Counted from the stretch's first letter, positions 49,405 to 59,583 are shown. The stretch is DNA of 64,000 nucleotides from Phyllobacterium endophyticum (GCF_003010935.1 NZ_PGGN01000007.1:185068-249067), one strand, 5' to 3'. Numbers and translations: made by a program. Notes: generated from the sequence alone by a model not told the origin.

Positions 49405-49818
49405 TCACTTCTCTTTTTTCTTGTACATGGCGAGCATGCGGTGGGTAACGAGGAAGCCGCCGAAGATATTGACGCTGACGAGAACGAGCGCGATGAAGCC
49501 GAAGCCGGTGGCAAAGCCGCTGGCTGAGAGGCCAACGGCGAGCAGCGCACCCACGACGATTACCGAGGAAATGGCATTGGTCACGGCCATCAGCGGCGTA
49601 TGCAGCGCAGGAGTAACGGACCAGACGACATAATATCCGACGAAGATTGCCAGAACGAAGATGGCAAGGCGGAAGACGAACGGGTCGACCGCACCTCCGG
49701 TGACAGCATGGGCGGCCGCGCCAGCCGCATCCGGCATGGTTTCGGCGGCCTGGCGCACCATTTCAGTCGCCTGGTTCAAGGTTTCAAGTGCCTTGTCGAG
49801 AGTTGCATCGGCAGCCAT
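49405..49818 (-). CDS. pntAB: NAD(P) transhydrogenase subunit alpha part 2
   Basis: The 137-residue subunit has three to four membrane helices (FVFRLAIFVLAIFVGYYVVW, HTPLMAVTNAISSVIVVGAL, FIALVLVSVNIFGGFLVT) corresponding to the membrane end of fused E. coli PntA. The split is normal for alphaproteobacteria. ATG 49818 overlaps the pntAA stop by one base and lies seven bases after GGAG. pntB follows after ten bases. Confidence 0.94.
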   Translation of the reverse strand: MAADATLDKALETLNQATEMVRQAAETMPDAAGAAAHAVTGGAVDPFVFRLAIFVLAIFVGYYVVWSVTPALHTPLMAVTNAISSVIVVGALLAVGLSASGFATGFGFIALVLVSVNIFGGFLVTHRMLAMYKKKEK

Positions 49819-51128
49819 CACGCCTCTCCTTCATTCTTTGCGGCAGTTGATTTGGAAGCAGCGGATTTGGCGGGCGCTTTGGCCTTCGGCGCAGGCGCTT
49901 TCTTGATAACCGCCTTGGCCGGAGCGTCTTTCGCACCTGACTCCATTGTAGGTGCAGCCTTCTTGGCGGGCTTTGCTACAGGCGCAACAGCGGCAGCGGC
50001 GTTCGCGAAATTCGGGTGCACGACTTTCCCGCCATGCGTCAAAACAGTCGCCTTCACCAGTTCATCGTCGAAATTGATGTTGACGCTCTTCGTTTCCTTG
50101 TCGACCAGCGTTTCGACAAATGCCACCAGATTTTTGGCATAAAGCTGCGAGGCCGTTGCGGCAATGCGGCCCGCCACGTTGAGATGACCGACGATCCTGA
50201 CTCCGTCGACCTCCGTGACCATGCCCGCAACTGCGCCTTCGACATTCCCACCGCGCTCGACCGCGAGATCGATGATGACCGAACCTGGACGCATGCGCGC
50301 GTACATTTCGCGTGTTACCAGACGGGGCGCGGGACGGCCCGGGATGAGCGCCGTGGTAATGATGATGTCCTGCTTGGCGATGTGCTCGGCAACGAGTGCC
50401 GCCTGCTTCGCCTGATATTCCTTGGACATTTCCTTGGCATAACCGCCAGCGGTTTCTGCCGCCTTGAATTCCTCATCCTCGACCGCAAGAAACTTGGCGC
50501 CCAGCGAGGCAACCTGCTCCTTGACCGCAGGACGCACATCGGTGGCCGTGACGACACCGCCAAGACGACGCGCCGTGGCAATCGCTTGCAGACCTGCCAC
50601 ACCGACACCCATGATGAATACTTTCGCAGCGGGCACGGTACCGGCCGCCGTCATCATCATCGGCAATGCGCGGTCATATTCGGCGGCCGCATCGATCACC
50701 GCCTGATAGCCGGCAAGATTTGCCTGGCTCGAGAGAACGTCCATGACCTGCGCCCGTGTGATGCGAGGCATGAATTCCATGGTAAATGCTGTGATTCCCG
50801 CATCGGCAATCGCCTGTATTGCAGCCTCGTTGCCGTAAGGATCGAGCATCGCGATGACAATAGCACCCTGCTTATAGGCCTTCAGTTCGGCCGTTGCCGG
50901 TCGGCGCACCTTCAGGATGACGTCTGCGCCTTTGATATCGGCGGTCTTACCAATCCTGGCACCTGCCGCGACAAACTCCGCGTCCGGAATTCGCGAGTCG
51001 ACACCCGCACCAGCCTCGACGATGACATCGAAGCCGAGGGTGATCAACTTCTTGACGGTCTCCGGCGAGCCCCCAACCCTCGGCTCACTGGCCTCAGTTT
51101 CTTTCGGTATGAATAGTGTCTGAGCCAA
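49818..51128 (-). CDS. pntAA: NAD(P) transhydrogenase subunit alpha part 1
   Basis: The 436-residue soluble dI domain binds NAD(H). Alanine-dehydrogenase-like folds carry LFIPKETEASEPRVGGSPET and VFIMGVGVAGLQAIATARRL, with RPAPRLVTREMYARMRPGSV near the end. I start at TTG 51128 because related proteins begin AQTLFIPKE there, and a GGGGG/GGGAG stretch lies upstream. The last 50 residues are an Ala/Lys/Pro-rich low-complexity tail with repeated KAPA and KAAP units, probably a flexible link to the membrane subunit. Confidence 0.94.
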   Translation of the reverse strand: MAQTLFIPKETEASEPRVGGSPETVKKLITLGFDVIVEAGAGVDSRIPDAEFVAAGARIGKTADIKGADVILKVRRPATAELKAYKQGAIVIAMLDPYGNEAAIQAIADAGITAFTMEFMPRITRAQVMDVLSSQANLAGYQAVIDAAAEYDRALPMMMTAAGTVPAAKVFIMGVGVAGLQAIATARRLGGVVTATDVRPAVKEQVASLGAKFLAVEDEEFKAAETAGGYAKEMSKEYQAKQAALVAEHIAKQDIIITTALIPGRPAPRLVTREMYARMRPGSVIIDLAVERGGNVEGAVAGMVTEVDGVRIVGHLNVAGRIAATASQLYAKNLVAFVETLVDKETKSVNINFDDELVKATVLTHGGKVVHPNFANAAAAVAPVAKPAKKAAPTMESGAKDAPAKAVIKKAPAPKAKAPAKSAASKSTAAKNEGEA

Positions 51129-51284
51129 GCTCCCACCCCCAAGCAAGTTGAACACAACCAAGGCAGTGGTCACGATGACCAGCGCGCCTTCCCGCTTATG
51201 ACGATTGGCAATTCCGTAGATATTCACCGCTCGTTCCGAGCGGCATGCAGACCAAATTGTCCGCGCGATTTGACTCAGCTGAAG

Positions 51285-51506
51285 TTAAAGGAGAAACCAG
51301 GCTGCGACACAAACAATGATGAAGAGAAGAGTTCCAGAAAAGAAACCACCGACGAAAAACCCGAAAGCCATTGCGACCAGCAATGCCACACAGGATACAA
51401 TGCCCCACTTGGAGAGGGAAAGGAACAGATTGTAAGTGCTTTCGTGTTCCTTGTAGTCCATTGGGGCGCCCAATTCTGCCGGCGCAGTATCGTGATGATC
51501 AGCCAT
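51285..51506 (-). CDS. aa3-type cytochrome c oxidase subunit IV
   Basis: The 73-residue protein starts with MADHHDTAPAELGAPMDY and contains one charged segment and two membrane helices (GIVSCVALLVAMAFGFFVGG, TLLFIIVCVAAWFLL). It matches the COX4_pro_2 family, the small subunit IV of alphaproteobacterial aa3 oxidase. The other oxidase genes are not here; an orphan location is common. ATG 51506 is preceded by GAGG at seven bases. Confidence 0.85.
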   Translation of the reverse strand: MADHHDTAPAELGAPMDYKEHESTYNLFLSLSKWGIVSCVALLVAMAFGFFVGGFFSGTLLFIIVCVAAWFLL

Positions 51507-51641
51507 CTTCAAACCTCATATAGTCGACGTCGCATTGGCAATAACGAAAACATGCCACCAGCGCAATGCGCAGATGGTCGCTCGTGCCTGCTCAATCGAT
51601 ATAAATGAGCGAAAGAGTTCAGTCACGCGGTGACCGAGCGA

Positions 51642-51788
51642 CTAGGAGAGCAGATGTGGGAACAGACCTGTCACTCCGATGATGATCAGATAGAGCGCGA
51701 CGATATAGTTGAGCAGGCGGGGAGCTATCAAAATAAGAATACCGGCAATCAAAGCAATGAGCGGAGCAATGGCGATCTGAGCAATCAT
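51642..51788 (-). CDS. DUF3096 small membrane protein
   Basis: A 48-residue protein consisting of two membrane helices (APLIALIAGILILIAPRLLN, YIVALYLIIIGVTGLF). It matches DUF3096, whose function is unknown. AAGGA lies nine bases upstream of ATG 51788. A longer frame upstream is not supported. Confidence 0.8.
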   Translation of the reverse strand: MIAQIAIAPLIALIAGILILIAPRLLNYIVALYLIIIGVTGLFPHLLS

Positions 51789-51927
51789 GCGAGCTTTCCT
51801 TGATTTAAACTCGTCGCCAGGCGGCGGCGTTCCTCCACCCAGCTTAAGCTCACACCAACGGCATGTCAGCGGCAAAACCAACTTATCCAATAAACATTCA
51901 ATCCGATGAAGGCTGGCAGCATATTGA

Positions 51928-52434
51928 TCAGGCTGGACAAGCCGGCGCCGAATTCCCCGCGGCACTCTTGTCAGGATTTGGATCATAAAACGGCCCAACG
52001 ACCAGCGGCTTGTCCGGCATCTTAGATTGATCAGTGTCCGAAATCATTTCGCGTTCGATTGTTTGTAGTAATTTACCGTCGGCATCTTCTAAACGCATGC
52101 TTACTTTATATACGCGATCGGCTTTCACGCATTTCACCGGCGGGCTTTCAACTGTGATCTTTTCCATCGCGGGCCATATTTTTTGCCGTACAATCATGGG
52201 ATCGCCTCCGGCCGGGTTTTCAAAAGACGTCTCCAATATCGCGCCATCGGGAAGTGGCCGGACCCGGGCCAGCGTCAGGAGATAGGTGGCTTCCGCGATT
52301 CGGTAATTGAAGACGAAGATCTTTCCGGACACGACGAGATAATCGCCCTCGCCAGAGTCGCGGCAAGCGCCGAGACCAAGGCTGACGACCATCATCGCTA
52401 CTGTGATGAGGCGGTAATTGATTCTCTTATGCAT
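51928..52434 (-). CDS. Hypothetical lipoprotein
   Basis: The 168-residue protein has a lipoprotein signal (VAMMVVSLGLGACRDSG) and a mature part of mixed beta and charged character (FVFNYRIAEATYLLTLARVR, VESPPVKCVKADRVYKVSMR). No known family is recognised; the repeated Val/Thr-rich strands suggest a small beta sandwich. Its ATG at 52434 overlaps the end of the CGNR regulator gene by eight bases, so the two are translationally coupled. Confidence 0.75.
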   Translation of the reverse strand: MHKRINYRLITVAMMVVSLGLGACRDSGEGDYLVVSGKIFVFNYRIAEATYLLTLARVRPLPDGAILETSFENPAGGDPMIVRQKIWPAMEKITVESPPVKCVKADRVYKVSMRLEDADGKLLQTIEREMISDTDQSKMPDKPLVVGPFYDPNPDKSAAGNSAPACPA

Positions 52435-53035
52435 GATCGTTTCCGGCATGTCCCAAGCTGCGAACATAGTGCCGCCGGGCCTTTGCCCTATTGCCGCAGA
52501 CATTCATATCGCACCACCGTCGGCTTCGGTTTCGGCTCTCGTCAAAATAGAGCCAGTGACAGTTCGGGCAGATCTTGATCCGTTCAAGCCGCGCGGGATC
52601 GAGCAACCGCAAAGCTGAAAGAAATGCTGCCGCCCCCAATGATAGGTCGCGTATCCTATCGGAGAGGCTTGGGAGACCAAGACTTTCTTCCGACCATTCC
52701 TCGCCAACGACATTGGAGCCGATGTGCAGGAATTCGGAGAAATAATCGGCCCTGATGCGAGCATGACCTGCTGCATCACGAAACAGCCTGTTGACCACCT
52801 CGCGAACGTCGATAAGTGCTTTAATCCCGTCTTGGGACTTCGGGGCGTGAAACCGCACCCTGCCCCATTCGCCATTTCTGAAAATCGCTGCGGCTTCGGC
52901 AAACCTCGGCACCTCGGCCGGATCGGCGAACCGGTCCAGGCAGCGTTTCCGATCCTCGCGAAAGATTACTGTATTGGCCAGATCCAGGGCCAACACGCCG
53001 CCGCTGAAACGATGGGCATTCCATTCGAAAGACAT
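52427..53035 (-). CDS. CGNR zinc-finger regulator (ABATE domain)
   Basis: The 202-residue protein has an ABATE N-terminal half (FSGGVLALDLANTVIFREDR) and the C-terminal CGNR zinc finger (KICPNCHWLYFDESRNRSRR, then WCDMNVCGNRAKARRHY). The cysteines CPNC and CDMNVC should bind zinc. Such proteins are putative stress- or ligand-responsive transcription factors. The gene is divergent from a LivH-type permease gene, and a perfect 9-bp inverted repeat lies between them, a likely operator. It overlaps the following lipoprotein gene. Confidence 0.9.
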   Translation of the reverse strand: MSFEWNAHRFSGGVLALDLANTVIFREDRKRCLDRFADPAEVPRFAEAAAIFRNGEWGRVRFHAPKSQDGIKALIDVREVVNRLFRDAAGHARIRADYFSEFLHIGSNVVGEEWSEESLGLPSLSDRIRDLSLGAAAFLSALRLLDPARLERIKICPNCHWLYFDESRNRSRRWCDMNVCGNRAKARRHYVRSLGHAGNDHA

Positions 53036-53041
53036 GGCTAA

Positions 53042-53077
53042 ATTCTAACTGGTAAAATTGGTTTTGCAAGTTAGAAT
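53042..53077. promoter_or_regulatory. Inverted repeat, probable operator between CGNR and LivH-type genes
   Basis: ATTCTAACT (53042-53050) and AGTTAGAAT (53069-53077) are perfect complements with an 18-base spacer. The left arm begins seven bases from the CGNR start codon; the right arm lies 21 bases before the permease ATG. The position in a 63-base divergent gap suggests control of both genes, perhaps by the CGNR protein. Confidence 0.65.
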
Positions 53078-53098
53078 GGATTCTGGTCGGACGGAAAA

Positions 53099-53998
53099 AT
53101 GGCGTATTTTTTGCAACTGGTTTTCAACGGTATTCATAACGCAGCGCTCTATGCGCTACTCGCTTATGGCTATGTGTTGATCCACGGACTGACCCACCGT
53201 ACCGACTTGTCCCTCGGCGCCATTTTTGCCTTCTCAGGACAGACATTCATTCTCGTCACGGCATTTGGCTGGTCGATCCTTTGGATGACATTGCCGGCTG
53301 CGCTATCCTTGGGGATCGTCGTCGCTGTGGTCTATGTCGGCATCGGTGGATACGTGATCGCCAGGTTGATCTATGCCCCCTTGGATGCAGGCAACCGTAA
53401 CACGGTCCTCGTTGCGACGCTTGGTCTGAGTATTTTCCTGATGGAACTATCCCGGATTGCGGCTGACACGAGGGACTATTGGCTCCCGCCGCTCCTTGCC
53501 ACACCGGTCAGGCTGCTCGGTCCTGAATTGGGCATCAGCCTCACCCAGCTGCAGGTCATCAATATTGCTGTTGCACTCGGCGTCGTTGCAACCGGCGAGG
53601 TTATCATGCTGCGTACATCGGCCGGTCGCATCTGGCGTGCCGTCAGCGACGAACCGAAGGCCTCTGCACTGTGCGGCGTTGATCCATCAAGGGTCAGGAC
53701 ACAGGCGATCCTGGCGGCCTACGGTGTTTGTGCGTTGGCAGGGTTTTTGGCCGCACTCTATTATGGCAATGTCAGTTTCAACACCGGAATGATCTTCGGC
53801 CTCAAAATTTTGTTCATCACCGCGGCGGGTGGTTTTTCCAGACCCCTGCATGCGGCCTGCGGAGCAGCCATCGTTGGAATGGTGGAATCGTTGTGGGGCG
53901 GATATTTCTCAGTCCTGTGGCGCGATGCAGCAGTCTTCTCGCTGCTTGTCTTCGTTCTTGCTACGCGCACGAACGCGCAGGATGCGGAGCGTATTTAA
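53099..53998 (+). CDS. LivH-type branched-chain amino acid ABC permease, orphan
   Basis: The 299-residue membrane protein has about eight helices and the LivH signature (NGIHNAALYALLAYGYVLIHG, VLVATLGLSIFLMELSRIAA, SAGRIWRAVSDEPKASALCG, GRIWRAVS motif for ATPase contact). No LivM, LivF, LivG or binding protein is adjacent, so it may join subunits encoded elsewhere or serve alone in another role. Its promoter faces the CGNR regulator across a perfect inverted repeat. GGACGGAA lies before the ATG. Confidence 0.9.
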   Translation: MAYFLQLVFNGIHNAALYALLAYGYVLIHGLTHRTDLSLGAIFAFSGQTFILVTAFGWSILWMTLPAALSLGIVVAVVYVGIGGYVIARLIYAPLDAGNRNTVLVATLGLSIFLMELSRIAADTRDYWLPPLLATPVRLLGPELGISLTQLQVINIAVALGVVATGEVIMLRTSAGRIWRAVSDEPKASALCGVDPSRVRTQAILAAYGVCALAGFLAALYYGNVSFNTGMIFGLKILFITAAGGFSRPLHAACGAAIVGMVESLWGGYFSVLWRDAAVFSLLVFVLATRTNAQDAERI

Positions 53999-54015
53999 CA
54001 GACAATCGACAGACT

Positions 54016-54765
54016 CTACCCCTGCAGGCTGTGCCCGCCGTCGATGGTAATGACGGTCCCGGTAATATAACTACTTGCGTCGGACGCGAGCATTAAAATG
54101 GCGCCGTCGATATCCTCTGGCTCGCCTAGGCGGCGCATGGGATTCTTGCCCTTGAGATAGCCCTTTGCCGGCCCGTCCATGATCGCTTCGTTGAGGCGGG
54201 TTGGAAACCATCCCGGCGCGATGGCATTCACCCGTATCCCGTGGGGCGCCCATTCGAGTGCCAGCGACTTCGTCATTTGTGCTACAGCCGCCTTCGACAT
54301 GGCATATGCGCCCGAGCCTCTTAACGGCGCGTCGGCAAGTATGCTCGAGAGATTGATGATGGAGCCGCCGACGTCCTTCGCGATCATGCGCTTTGCGGCT
54401 TCCTGGGCAACGAAGAACGCCCCTTCAACATTAACCTCGAAAATGTGGCGCAGCTGCTCGCGTGTCGTCGTAAGCGCCCGCTCTATTGTCGCCACGCCTG
54501 CATTGTTGAACACCACCGTAACGGCCCCAAGATGCTGCTCCGCCTCGTCGAAGGCGCGCTCGATATCACCGGCTACAGTGACATCGGCGATTATATTGTG
54601 GATATTGGAACGATGTTCATTGTCAGGTGCCGGCGTGCGCGAGATCGAGACCACGTTAGCGCCATGAGCAGCAAGGACCTGAACCATTCTCAATCCCAGG
54701 CCGGATGAACCTCCGGTTACTGCGATGGTTTTCCCCGCTACGGAAATAGACGAATCAATTGTCAT
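54016..54765 (-). CDS. Short-chain dehydrogenase/reductase
   Basis: The 249-residue SDR has the cofactor motif AVTGGSSGLGLRMVQVLA (TGxxxGxG), NNAGVATIE, the catalytic Ser in GGSIINLSSILADAPL, and Tyr/Lys in YAMSKAAVAQMTKSLALEW. The Asp/Arg pattern after the second strand (SRTPAPD) suggests NADP. Classical oxidoreductase of unknown substrate. It converges on the permease gene and is transcribed in the same direction as the TRAP binding protein gene, which lies 132 bases upstream of its start. Confidence 0.93.
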   Translation of the reverse strand: MTIDSSISVAGKTIAVTGGSSGLGLRMVQVLAAHGANVVSISRTPAPDNEHRSNIHNIIADVTVAGDIERAFDEAEQHLGAVTVVFNNAGVATIERALTTTREQLRHIFEVNVEGAFFVAQEAAKRMIAKDVGGSIINLSSILADAPLRGSGAYAMSKAAVAQMTKSLALEWAPHGIRVNAIAPGWFPTRLNEAIMDGPAKGYLKGKNPMRRLGEPEDIDGAILMLASDASSYITGTVITIDGGHSLQG

Positions 54766-54849
54766 AGAATTGGATACCAGTGAACGTCGCGCCTGTTATG
54801 TGTCGTCACTGTTAAACTGCTCGCGCATGTGTGACAACAGGCGACCGCT

Positions 54850-54880
54850 GGAACCCCGGTCCTGAAGGATCCGGGGTTCC
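54850..54880. terminator. Hairpin 3' of the TRAP binding protein gene
   Basis: GGAACCCCGG (54850-54859) pairs perfectly with CCGGGGTTCC (54871-54880). It lies 17 bases after the stop codon of the TRAP gene. No U-run follows on the minus strand, so it is a weak terminator or an mRNA-stabilising stem between this gene and the downstream SDR gene. Confidence 0.5.
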
Positions 54881-54897
54881 GCAATTCGAATGCCCGG

Positions 54898-56025
<1,128 letters not shown>

Positions 56026-56266
56026 CTAACGTGTTACTCTTCAGTAGATCAGCGGTCAGGTTCTCCCGATCTCGGATCACCATACACACTCGCGGATTCA
56101 AGTCCAGCAGTTGGGAGTGACTGCCATAGCGCCGAATTTTCTCGTCTGGACCGGTGGTGGGGAAAGGCGAAACGGGCTGACGCGCGATATTTTCGAGCTG
56201 CGCCGCCATTGGAAACCCGCTCGATCTGCACTACATTCGACGCGAACATTTTCGGAGAGTATCGCA

Positions 56267-57037
56267 ATGCGGCAGCCGCTCGTCGCCATAACATCAGACG
56301 TACGTTCGTTCGAGAATTACACGTGGCATGCCACGCCAGACCAATACCTGATGGCAGCTTATGACGCCGCCGGTGTCATTCCCCTCATTGTGCCTTCATT
56401 TGGTGACGGTCTCGATATCGATGCCATTCTTGACGGCGTCGACGGTGTGTTGATCACGGGTTCAAAATCCAATGTGCACCCTGCGCTTTACGGTGTGGCA
56501 CCCAGTGCTGCCCACGAGCCCTATGATCCTGCCCGCGATGCGACGTCTCTCCCGCTCATTCGACGTGCCATCGAGCGCGGCGTACCGCTTCTCGCCATCT
56601 GCCGCGGTATTCAGGAGTTGAACGTGGCACTCGGCGGTACGCTGGCGACCGAAATACAGGAGCTTGAGGGCCGCCAGGATCACCGGGCACCGCAATCGGA
56701 TCGACAGGCGGAGCGCTTTGCGATTCGCCATTCCGTCCACATCAAACCGGGATCGTGTCTCGCTGAAGTCATGCGAAGTGAAGCGATCGACGTCAATTCT
56801 GTGCATCGGCAAGCGATCGATATGCCCGCGCCACAGCTTGCAATCGAAGCCGTGGCTGATGACGGTACAATTGAGGCTGTCTCCGTGAAAAACGCACGGG
56901 CTTTCGCCGTGGGCGTACAATGGCACCCCGAATATTGGGTGAAGAGCGACAGCTCGTCCCGCAAGATCTTTGCTGCATTTGGTGATGCCGCGCGGGCTCA
57001 CAAGGCGGTCCGGGAGCGCCTGCTGGCAGCAGAATAG
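56267..57037 (+). CDS. Class-I glutamine amidotransferase (gamma-glutamyl-GABA hydrolase-like)
   Basis: The 256-residue protein of the PuuD/peptidase C26 group has catalytic Cys112 in LLAICRGIQELNVALGG, and His/Glu in VGVQWHPEYW. ALYGVAPSAAHEPYDPARD near residue 75-91 is typical of the PuuD family, which hydrolyses gamma-glutamyl-GABA in putrescine breakdown. No puu genes are nearby, so the substrate is uncertain. GGAGAG lies eight bases before ATG 56267. Confidence 0.92.
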   Translation: MRQPLVAITSDVRSFENYTWHATPDQYLMAAYDAAGVIPLIVPSFGDGLDIDAILDGVDGVLITGSKSNVHPALYGVAPSAAHEPYDPARDATSLPLIRRAIERGVPLLAICRGIQELNVALGGTLATEIQELEGRQDHRAPQSDRQAERFAIRHSVHIKPGSCLAEVMRSEAIDVNSVHRQAIDMPAPQLAIEAVADDGTIEAVSVKNARAFAVGVQWHPEYWVKSDSSSRKIFAAFGDAARAHKAVRERLLAAE

Positions 57038-57046
57038 CCAGGCCCC

Positions 57047-57496
57047 CTATAGAGGATCTATGCCTTCGGCCGACATGGAAAGAACCACCGTGCGCGGTTC
57101 GACGCTGATATAGGAGAGCCCATCGCTTGGGCTGAACTCTACGATGGTTTGCCCACGAAAATCGGCAAGGTCGATCGTGCCATCTTTGTTATTGTGCCAT
57201 GTCTTGGCATTTGCCAATGGCGAATAGAGGTCTCTGCAACTGGTTTCGATTGAAAGTCCATTGTGCCCGGGTGTGCCATTTTCCATAGGGAAGGCCTTGC
57301 AGCTTGTCCCGTCACCGAGGCTGCTGATGACGAATCGGGGTGCCTCCAGACTTTGCTTCTCCGTCGCAACAGAGGCAGTCGTCCGGATGTCGACGCCCGC
57401 ATCGTCCTCGGAGGTGAATGTCGCAAAATCAAGGAACATCGCGACAACTCCAGCGGCACTTAACAGGCCAATCCAGGTTGTTCTACCGAAATTCAT
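57047..57496 (-). CDS. Secreted AprI/Inh-like protein
   Basis: The 149-residue protein has an N-terminal hydrophobic signal (TTWIGLLSAAGVVAMFLDF). The mature part contains two Cys (GTSCKAFP and ETSCRDLY), then AKTWHNNKDGTIDLADFRGQ and IVEFSPSDGLSYISVEP. The pattern of a beta barrel with Trp and repeated G-x-I/L-x-L resembles the AprI/Inh protease-inhibitor (Omp19) fold. The match is by eye. ATG 57496 is preferred. Confidence 0.6.
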   Translation of the reverse strand: MNFGRTTWIGLLSAAGVVAMFLDFATFTSEDDAGVDIRTTASVATEKQSLEAPRFVISSLGDGTSCKAFPMENGTPGHNGLSIETSCRDLYSPLANAKTWHNNKDGTIDLADFRGQTIVEFSPSDGLSYISVEPRTVVLSMSAEGIDPL

Positions 57497-57568
57497 GACG
57501 TACTCCACGAGACACAACGTCTCCCGAAGCCTAGGCTCGCAGCATTAATGAAGGGTGAAGTTTGCTCT

Positions 57569-58588
57569 TTATCGCGGCTTCGGTCTTGAAGTCGACTGCC
57601 GGATCCTCAGTTCCGGCTTGATTAATTCCTGTCGGGCATGCGTATCGGCGCCATTGAGTTGATCGAGCAGAGCCCGTGCAGCGCGCTGCCCCACCTCTCG
57701 CTGGCCGTTCCAAACAGTTGTCAAAGCCGGCGTCGCGATTGCCGCCTCCTCGAGATCGTCATAACCGGTAACGGAAATGTCTTCCCCAGCGACCAAGCCG
57801 GCGCGAGCAATACCGTTCATCATGCCGATCGCCGAAAGATCGTTCCAGCAGACGGCCGCAGTCGGATGGTCTTTGAGCGCAAGAAACTGTGGCGCTGCAT
57901 CGAAGCCCGCTTGTTTCGTACGCGGGCCGGGTATGCGCCATTCCGGCTTTGCCTCCAGGCCCGCCTTTTGCATCGCATGCAGATAGCCCTCATAACGGTC
58001 CCTGCCAGTCGACGTCTGGTCTGTACCGCCGACCATGGCGATTCGCGTGTGCCCAAGGGAGATAAGGTGGTTTGTTGCAAGCCCGATACCATAAGCATCG
58101 TCGCCCCGGAAAACCGGCACGTTGGCATCTTTGACGGTACGGGCAATCAGCACGACAGGCAATCCATTGTCCTCGGCCATGCGGATGTCTTCAGCCGGAG
58201 TTCCGATAGCGGGCGACATGATTACACCGTCTCCGCCGAGCTGAAGTACCGTGTCGATGAATGTGCGCTGCTTGTCCAGTTGATCATAGTGATTGGATAG
58301 AATGAACGTTTGGCCTGAACGGTCCAGTTCGCCCTCGATCGCGCGCAGAATCTCGGCAAAGAACGGGTTCATGATGTCATGCACCACCACACCGACAATA
58401 CCTGAGCGTGACGTCCGTAGACTGGCCGCGCGCCGATTATAGATATAGCCAATGGTCCGCGCGTGTTCCTTTATCTTTTCGCGGGTTTGATCCGCCACGA
58501 GCGGGCTGTCTCGCAAAGCCAGAGAGACGGTTGCGGTGGACACTTTCAGCGCGTCGGCGATTGTCGAAAGTTTGATTTTCTGCGCCAA
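57569..58588 (-). CDS. LacI-family transcriptional regulator
   Basis: The 339-residue protein has a LacI helix-turn-helix (IKLSTIADALKVSTATVSLA, ALRDSPLVADQTREKIKE hinge) and a sugar-binding-like effector domain (SGIVGVVVHDIMNPFFAEIL, GYDDLEEAAIATPALTTV). It should bind a carbohydrate-like effector. A TTG start at 58588 is suggested by GGGGAG nine bases upstream; relatives begin there. A DMT-type permease gene lies upstream on the same strand, a possible target. Confidence 0.92.
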   Translation of the reverse strand: MAQKIKLSTIADALKVSTATVSLALRDSPLVADQTREKIKEHARTIGYIYNRRAASLRTSRSGIVGVVVHDIMNPFFAEILRAIEGELDRSGQTFILSNHYDQLDKQRTFIDTVLQLGGDGVIMSPAIGTPAEDIRMAEDNGLPVVLIARTVKDANVPVFRGDDAYGIGLATNHLISLGHTRIAMVGGTDQTSTGRDRYEGYLHAMQKAGLEAKPEWRIPGPRTKQAGFDAAPQFLALKDHPTAAVCWNDLSAIGMMNGIARAGLVAGEDISVTGYDDLEEAAIATPALTTVWNGQREVGQRAARALLDQLNGADTHARQELIKPELRIRQSTSRPKPR

Positions 58589-58665
58589 AAAGAACGTCTC
58601 CCCACAGTTCGCGTCAATCAAGCCACGTTTTGTTACCCGGCGTTATGCCATTGCAATCCAATAAA

Positions 58666-59583
58666 TCAAAGTCCTTTCAACCGGGCCAAACGCACCTGGC
58701 GTTCGCGGTGCACAACGTACAACCCACTGCCAATGACAATCGCCGCCCCGCAGAGCGTGTATACGTCGGGAAACTGCTGGAAAAAGAAATATCCGAAGGC
58801 CAGCATCCAGATAATTTGCAGGAAGGGGTAAGGAGCAAGCGCAGCGGTGCTCGCCCTTCTGTAGGCCAGGACGATCAGATAGTGCCCGAGCCCCCCGAAG
58901 AAGCCGAGCATCAGCAAAAGTAGAATTTGGAATGGGGTCTCTGGAATGGTCGCCTGTACGATGGCAGGTGACATCAGGATCGCGGGCGCTAGAGCCGAGA
59001 AGAAGATCAGGCTCTCGGGCGATTCGGTTGCAGCCATTCGTCGTGTCAGAAGAACATAGAGCGAATAGCTCAGCATCGCAGTAATCGAATAGGGCAGACC
59101 AGGATTGATTGCACCAAATCCCGGGCGGGCAATGATCAGCACCCCGATGAAAGCCACGACGATGGCAGCCCATCTCCGCCAGCCGGCCCATTCCCCAAGC
59201 AATGGGCCCGCCAAGGCCGCGATCACCATCGGCGCTGCAAAAGTTATCGTGATCGTTTCGCCGAGTTGCATCGTCTGCAATGCTTGGAAATTGAAATATG
59301 TCGAACCAAACAGACACAGACCGCGCGCAAGCTGCAACGGCATGTTCCTAACCTTGAAGAGTTTGGGACTCGACCACACCTTGAAAAAAATCAGCGCGAG
59401 TACAGCGTGTTCAACGAACCGCATCCAGGAAATGAATGCTGTGGGTATACCGGACAGAACCAGATATTTTGCGCTTGAATCCAGACAGGAAAACAGGAAC
59501 CCAGCCGCAAAAATATAGAAAATGGCGACAGCGGGCGCAGCTTCCTGCAAGGACGGAGGAGTCGATTTCAACTGGCTTACCAA
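58666..59583 (-). CDS. DMT-superfamily (EamA) transporter
   Basis: The 305-residue protein has ten predicted membrane helices in two EamA repeats (FYIFAAGFLFSCLDSSAKYL, RGLCLFGSTYFNFQALQTMQ, YSLYVLLTRRMAATESPESL, LQIIWMLAFGYFFFQQFPDV). It should exchange or export metabolites; substrate is unknown. Upstream of the LacI gene on the same strand. The TTG at 59583 is used but another TTG lies at 59571; neither has a strong ribosome site. Confidence 0.88.
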   Translation of the reverse strand: MVSQLKSTPPSLQEAAPAVAIFYIFAAGFLFSCLDSSAKYLVLSGIPTAFISWMRFVEHAVLALIFFKVWSSPKLFKVRNMPLQLARGLCLFGSTYFNFQALQTMQLGETITITFAAPMVIAALAGPLLGEWAGWRRWAAIVVAFIGVLIIARPGFGAINPGLPYSITAMLSYSLYVLLTRRMAATESPESLIFFSALAPAILMSPAIVQATIPETPFQILLLLMLGFFGGLGHYLIVLAYRRASTAALAPYPFLQIIWMLAFGYFFFQQFPDVYTLCGAAIVIGSGLYVVHRERQVRLARLKGL

